Source of the DNA: Herpetosiphonaceae bacterium
GTDB lineage: Bacteria; Chloroflexota; Chloroflexia; Chloroflexales; Kallotenuaceae
Reading direction: 5' to 3'
NCBI GenBank assembly: GCA_036374795.1
Contig: DASUTC010000346.1
Coordinates: 1-35,580, forward strand
Length of the DNA: 35,580 nucleotides
Shown here: in pieces, positions 32,629 through 35,580 of the stretch
Numbering within the stretch: the first letter of the stretch is position 1
Layout: every line of letters starts with the position of its first letter
Notes under the pieces: model-generated
Told to the model about the DNA's origin: nothing
The model's input: only the letters and a program-made list of their open reading frames with translations
The model's database searches: none
Made by a program: the position numbers and the translations under genes

Positions 32629-35229
32629 ATGGGTTCCTCAACCGCTCTCCGAAAAGTGGCGGCACTGGTCACGATCCTCGCCTGGGTCATTGCGCTGCTT
32701 CCCAGCGCAATGCTTATCTCTCGCGTCGAGGCAATCGGCGGTGTCAGCCGCACCTACACATCCTCTGCGGACTTCAACGGCGGCGACAAGATCAATGTTG
32801 TGACGAGCACGCCCGATCAGCTCCAGCTCGACGACACAACGCGAGCCTTCAACTTCATCTGGGTCGCTGTATCCACCAAAGGGACCGTCGTCAAGATCGA
32901 CACGGATACCGGTGCGGTGCTGGGCGAATACTGGACCTCGCCGGAGGGCCAGCCGAAGGACCCGTCGCGAACGACGGTTGACAAGAATGGAAGCGTCTGG
33001 ACGGCTAATCGCCAGGGCAATAGCGTGGTCCACATTGGTCTGCTGGAAAACGGCCAGTGTGACGATCGCAACGGCAACGGGGCGATCGAGACCTCGACCG
33101 GCTACGGCGATATTCGGACCTGGTCCAACGCAGGCGGGGCGGACACGAATGGCGGCGTCACGACGGCTGCCGATGAGTGTATCATCCATTACACCCGTGT
33201 TAACTCGTCAGGCACGCGCCATGTCTCGGTCACTGCCGACAACGATGTGTGGGTCAGCGGGACCGGCGGGCAACGCTTCGACCTGCTCGATGGTGATACC
33301 GGTCAGATCATTCGGTCCGAGCCGTCGGTTGGCTACGGCGGATACGGTGGCCTGATTGATCAGCACGGCGTGATCTGGTCCTCCCGCCCATTCCTGCGCT
33401 GGGATACCGCCCTGCCCCTGACGGGACCCAACGGCGGCAACTGGCTTGGCGCCAATCACGATAGCTACGGACTGTGTATCGACAGCTCCGGCAATGTGTG
33501 GAATACCGCGCTGGATGGAAATCAGATCCGCAAGTTCGCGCCCAATGGGACCCTCCTCGGTACGTACAGTCATGGCAATTCCTACGCCCAAGGCTGCGTC
33601 ATCGACCGCAACAATGACGTCTGGGTGGCGCACTCGATCCTTGGCCCACAGACCACCGTTGGACACATCAAGAACAACGGCACCTTTGTCGGCAATGTGA
33701 CCGTTGGATCAGGTCCGACGGGTGTCGCGGTCGATGCCGCGGGCAAGATCTGGGCAACGAACTATTACGATGGAACGGTCTCCCGCATCGATCCGAACGC
33801 CGGGCCGATCGGCGCGGATGGCGCGACCCGTGTTGGTGCCGTCGATTTCACGAGCGGCTATCTCGGTGGCAATCTCTATAACTACAGCGATATGACCGGG
33901 AGCACGCTCTTTGGCGCGCCCGACAACGGCACGTGGACGGTCGTCTACGACAGCACGATCGTCGATGCCAGGTGGGGCCTGCTGACCTGGAACGGCATGA
34001 CCCCTGGCGATAGTCAATTGACCGTGACCGCCGCCAGCAGTGCAGATGGCATCACGTTCGGCCCGCCACAGACGGTGAATAATGGCGATGACCTGATCGT
34101 CGCCGATGGGCAGTACCTCAAGATCGGCGTCGCGTTTGCCCGCGCCAGCAGCGGAGAAAGCCCGATCCTGTACGATCTGACGCTCAACGCGGCTCCGCCA
34201 AACTCGCCACCGACGGCTGACGCGGGCGGGCCGTACACTGTGACGGAAGGCTCGTCGATCAGACTTGATGCGACGGCATCCGATCCCGATGGCAACACGC
34301 TGACGTTCGCGTGGTCGCCCGCGGTCAAGACTGAGTTCCGGCTGGACGACCCAACGATCGAAGATCCGATGCTCTTCGGCATCGACGATATTACCGACGA
34401 TCCGTTGACACTGCTCGTCACCGACCCGTACGATGCCTCCGCAACAGGTACAGCGCTGGTCACGGTGCGGAACGCCAACCCGGTCGTGACGATCAACGGC
34501 CCCGCCTCTGGCTCGATCTTCCCCGTGAACACGCCGATCAACTTTGCTGGCAGCTTCACGGATGCGGGCATCTTGGATACCCACACGGGACAATGGACGT
34601 TCGACGGCGTCAGCAAGCCAGCGACCATCATCAATGCGAACGGGAGCGGGACGGCGAACACGAGCTACAGCTTTGCCACGCCGGGCGTGTACCGCGTGAA
34701 GCTCACCGTCACCGACGACGATAATGGTACGGGCGAGGCAACCACAGTCGGCGGCCTGGAGGCCATGGTCGTCATTTACGATCCGAATGGCGGCTTCGTG
34801 ACAGGTGGCGGCTGGATCAACTCGCCCCGGGGTGCCTACGTGGCGAATCCAGATCTGGAAGGCCGCGCCAACTTCGGCTTCGTCTCGAAGTATCAGAAGG
34901 GAGCGACCACCCCGACCGGCGAGACCGAGTTCCAGTTCAAGGCCGGCGATCTGAACTTCCACAGCAGCGCCTACGAGTGGCTGGTGATCGCGGGGGCCAG
35001 AGCACAGTACAAGGGCACGGGTACGATTAACGGCACTGGCAGCTATGGCTTTATGCTTACGGCGATTGATGGTCAAGTCAACGGCGGCGGTGGCGTCGAC
35101 AAGTTCCGCATGAAGATCTGGGACAAGACCAGCGGCGCAGTGGTGTACGACAACCAACTTGGAGCACCAGATAGCGATGCGCCGAGCACCGTCCTTGGCG
35201 GAGGCGCGATCGTCATCCACTCCAAGTAG
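32629..35229 (+). CDS. Secreted beta-propeller (streptogramin-lyase-like) protein with PKD repeats
   Basis: 866 aa from the ATG behind TAAGGAGGTAGATT. Residues 1-35 are a Sec signal (RKVAALVTILAWVIALLPSA), cleavage probably near SRVEA. Residues about 75-400 are a Vgb/NHL-type beta-propeller with repeating units such as DKNGSVWTANRQGNSVVHIG, DSSGNVWNTALDGNQIRKFA, DRNNDVWVAHS and DAAGKIWATNYYDGTVSRID. About 523-615 (PPTADAGGPYTVTEGSSIRL) and 618-715 (FATPGVYRVKLTVTDDDNG) are PKD-like domains. The last 130 residues (GGFVTGGGWINSPRGAY, then YEWLVIAGARAQYKGTG) match a C-terminal domain I recall from post-COAP-1-type secreted proteins. No membrane anchor or sorting signal is visible. It is probably an extracellular binding protein, and the lone plus-strand gene in the array. 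A terminator follows. Confidence 0.85.
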   Translation: MGSSTALRKVAALVTILAWVIALLPSAMLISRVEAIGGVSRTYTSSADFNGGDKINVVTSTPDQLQLDDTTRAFNFIWVAVSTKGTVVKIDTDTGAVLGEYWTSPEGQPKDPSRTTVDKNGSVWTANRQGNSVVHIGLLENGQCDDRNGNGAIETSTGYGDIRTWSNAGGADTNGGVTTAADECIIHYTRVNSSGTRHVSVTADNDVWVSGTGGQRFDLLDGDTGQIIRSEPSVGYGGYGGLIDQHGVIWSSRPFLRWDTALPLTGPNGGNWLGANHDSYGLCIDSSGNVWNTALDGNQIRKFAPNGTLLGTYSHGNSYAQGCVIDRNNDVWVAHSILGPQTTVGHIKNNGTFVGNVTVGSGPTGVAVDAAGKIWATNYYDGTVSRIDPNAGPIGADGATRVGAVDFTSGYLGGNLYNYSDMTGSTLFGAPDNGTWTVVYDSTIVDARWGLLTWNGMTPGDSQLTVTAASSADGITFGPPQTVNNGDDLIVADGQYLKIGVAFARASSGESPILYDLTLNAAPPNSPPTADAGGPYTVTEGSSIRLDATASDPDGNTLTFAWSPAVKTEFRLDDPTIEDPMLFGIDDITDDPLTLLVTDPYDASATGTALVTVRNANPVVTINGPASGSIFPVNTPINFAGSFTDAGILDTHTGQWTFDGVSKPATIINANGSGTANTSYSFATPGVYRVKLTVTDDDNGTGEATTVGGLEAMVVIYDPNGGFVTGGGWINSPRGAYVANPDLEGRANFGFVSKYQKGATTPTGETEFQFKAGDLNFHSSAYEWLVIAGARAQYKGTGTINGTGSYGFMLTAIDGQVNGGGGVDKFRMKIWDKTSGAVVYDNQLGAPDSDAPSTVLGGGAIVIHSK

Positions 35230-35282
35230 CTCGACACGCGGGAACACGTCCATCACATACGTGAGGCGGACGTGATCGAGGA

Positions 35283-35310
35283 AGCGAGGGAGCGTCACAG
35301 TTCCCTCGCT
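35283..35310 (+). terminator. Hairpin terminator after the secreted protein gene
   Basis: AGCGAGGGA (35283-35291) pairs with TCCCTCGCT (35302-35310), a 9-bp stem with a 10-nt loop, 53 bp after the stop codon. Confidence 0.65.
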
Positions 35311-35419
35311 GCTGATCATCCTGCGCATGCTGCTCCGTGGGGTCTTGGGCGACCGCCTGGGCGGCACACCTGCGCCAGTGGCGCGCTCGCGCGAGGTGTG
35401 CGTGTCGCTCAGCGTCCGC

Positions 35420-35580
35420 TCACCCTCCCCGATTCGCCGCCTCCAACGCCACCCGCAGATCATCCTCCGTCGGCTTCCCATACCGCAGCGTCGTTGCCAC
35501 GCGGCTATGCCCCAGGATGGTCTGAATATGGGCCGGGCTGGCCGTTTTCCACATCCGATAGGCGAGGCCATGCCGCAAGG
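35420..35580 (-). CDS. Tyrosine recombinase 3' end (copy E), continuing beyond the window
   Basis: Minus strand into the right edge: LRHGLAYRMWKTASPAHIQT, ILGHSRVATTLRYGKPTEDD and LRVALEAANRGG, stop TGA at 35420-35422. HxLRH-type Arg, LGH and nucleophile Tyr (TTLRYGK) are all intact in what is visible. It may be the C-terminus of a complete XerC/D-like integrase, or a fifth fragment; only sequence to the right can tell. If intact it is the candidate parent of copies A-D. Confidence 0.7.
   Translation of the reverse strand, partial: LRHGLAYRMWKTASPAHIQTILGHSRVATTLRYGKPTEDDLRVALEAANRGG

Noticed and set aside
33709-35571. A 620-codon open frame on the minus strand
   Set aside because: It is antisense to the secreted propeller/PKD gene, which has a signal peptide, a ribosome site and recognisable domains. 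The minus-strand translation is rich in Arg/His/Val-Asp runs without motifs.

Overview
The window reads as a GC-rich accessory or plasmid-type region. Its backbone is a replicon module, and around it lie mobile elements, broken genes and single-gene passengers. The families suggest a Chloroflexota (Chloroflexia-like) bacterium: HTH-ParA with ParB, rve transposases near 580 aa, an eCIS-type LQRTVGN leader, and a streptogramin-lyase-like propeller with PKD repeats. This placement is inferred from remembered family resemblance, not from a search.

Layout. (1) 1-4824: a defence remnant on the minus strand. It holds a huge modular McrB-like protein that runs off the left edge and a frameshifted C-terminal stub of an Eco57I-type methylase, then an excisionase-like HTH gene. 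The HTH gene is divergent from a small SWIM zinc-finger gene across a well-formed pair of promoters with an operator-like repeat. (2) 5310-8860: a broken GIY-YIG gene, a membrane protein, a dihydrofolate-reductase-like gene enclosed by 64-bp inverted repeats, and a ruined SDR-GNAT pair. (3) 8759-15102: a solo IS end, an orphan protein resembling cargo of extracellular contractile injection systems (eCIS) with an M15-like peptidase domain, and an rve-type IS. The transposase gene of that IS is split at its catalytic Glu codon by a 1.9-kb serine-recombinase element. (4) 15100-18460: an Excalibur-domain tail, a DoxX gene, an IS110 tail, and a GNAT gene lying between two copies of the same gene tail. 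(5) 18511-24642: the replicon module. It has two identical 18-bp palindromes (candidate parS), parB and parA (overlapping), a divergent antirepressor-like gene, a RecG-like ATPase/wHTH regulator, an iteron-like array, and a Rep-like winged-helix protein ending in a DnaA domain-I-like segment. (6) 25233-35580: passengers (FAD monooxygenase, three VOC proteins, an S51 peptidase homologue, a DUF998-like membrane protein, a secreted propeller/PKD protein). They are punctuated by five 3'-terminal fragments of closely related tyrosine-recombinase genes, all on the minus strand.

How it fits together. The parAB, iteron and Rep genes look like a working plasmid-type maintenance set, and the rest looks like a site of repeated gene capture and decay. 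The two most unusual structures are the serine-recombinase element and the tyrosine-recombinase fragments. The first sits exactly at the DDE catalytic Glu of another transposase; removing 1895 bp restores a 580-aa frame, and the element borrows its C-terminus from the target. The second is the recurrent recombinase 3' ends separating passenger genes, which resembles a cassette array built on recombinase-gene tails.
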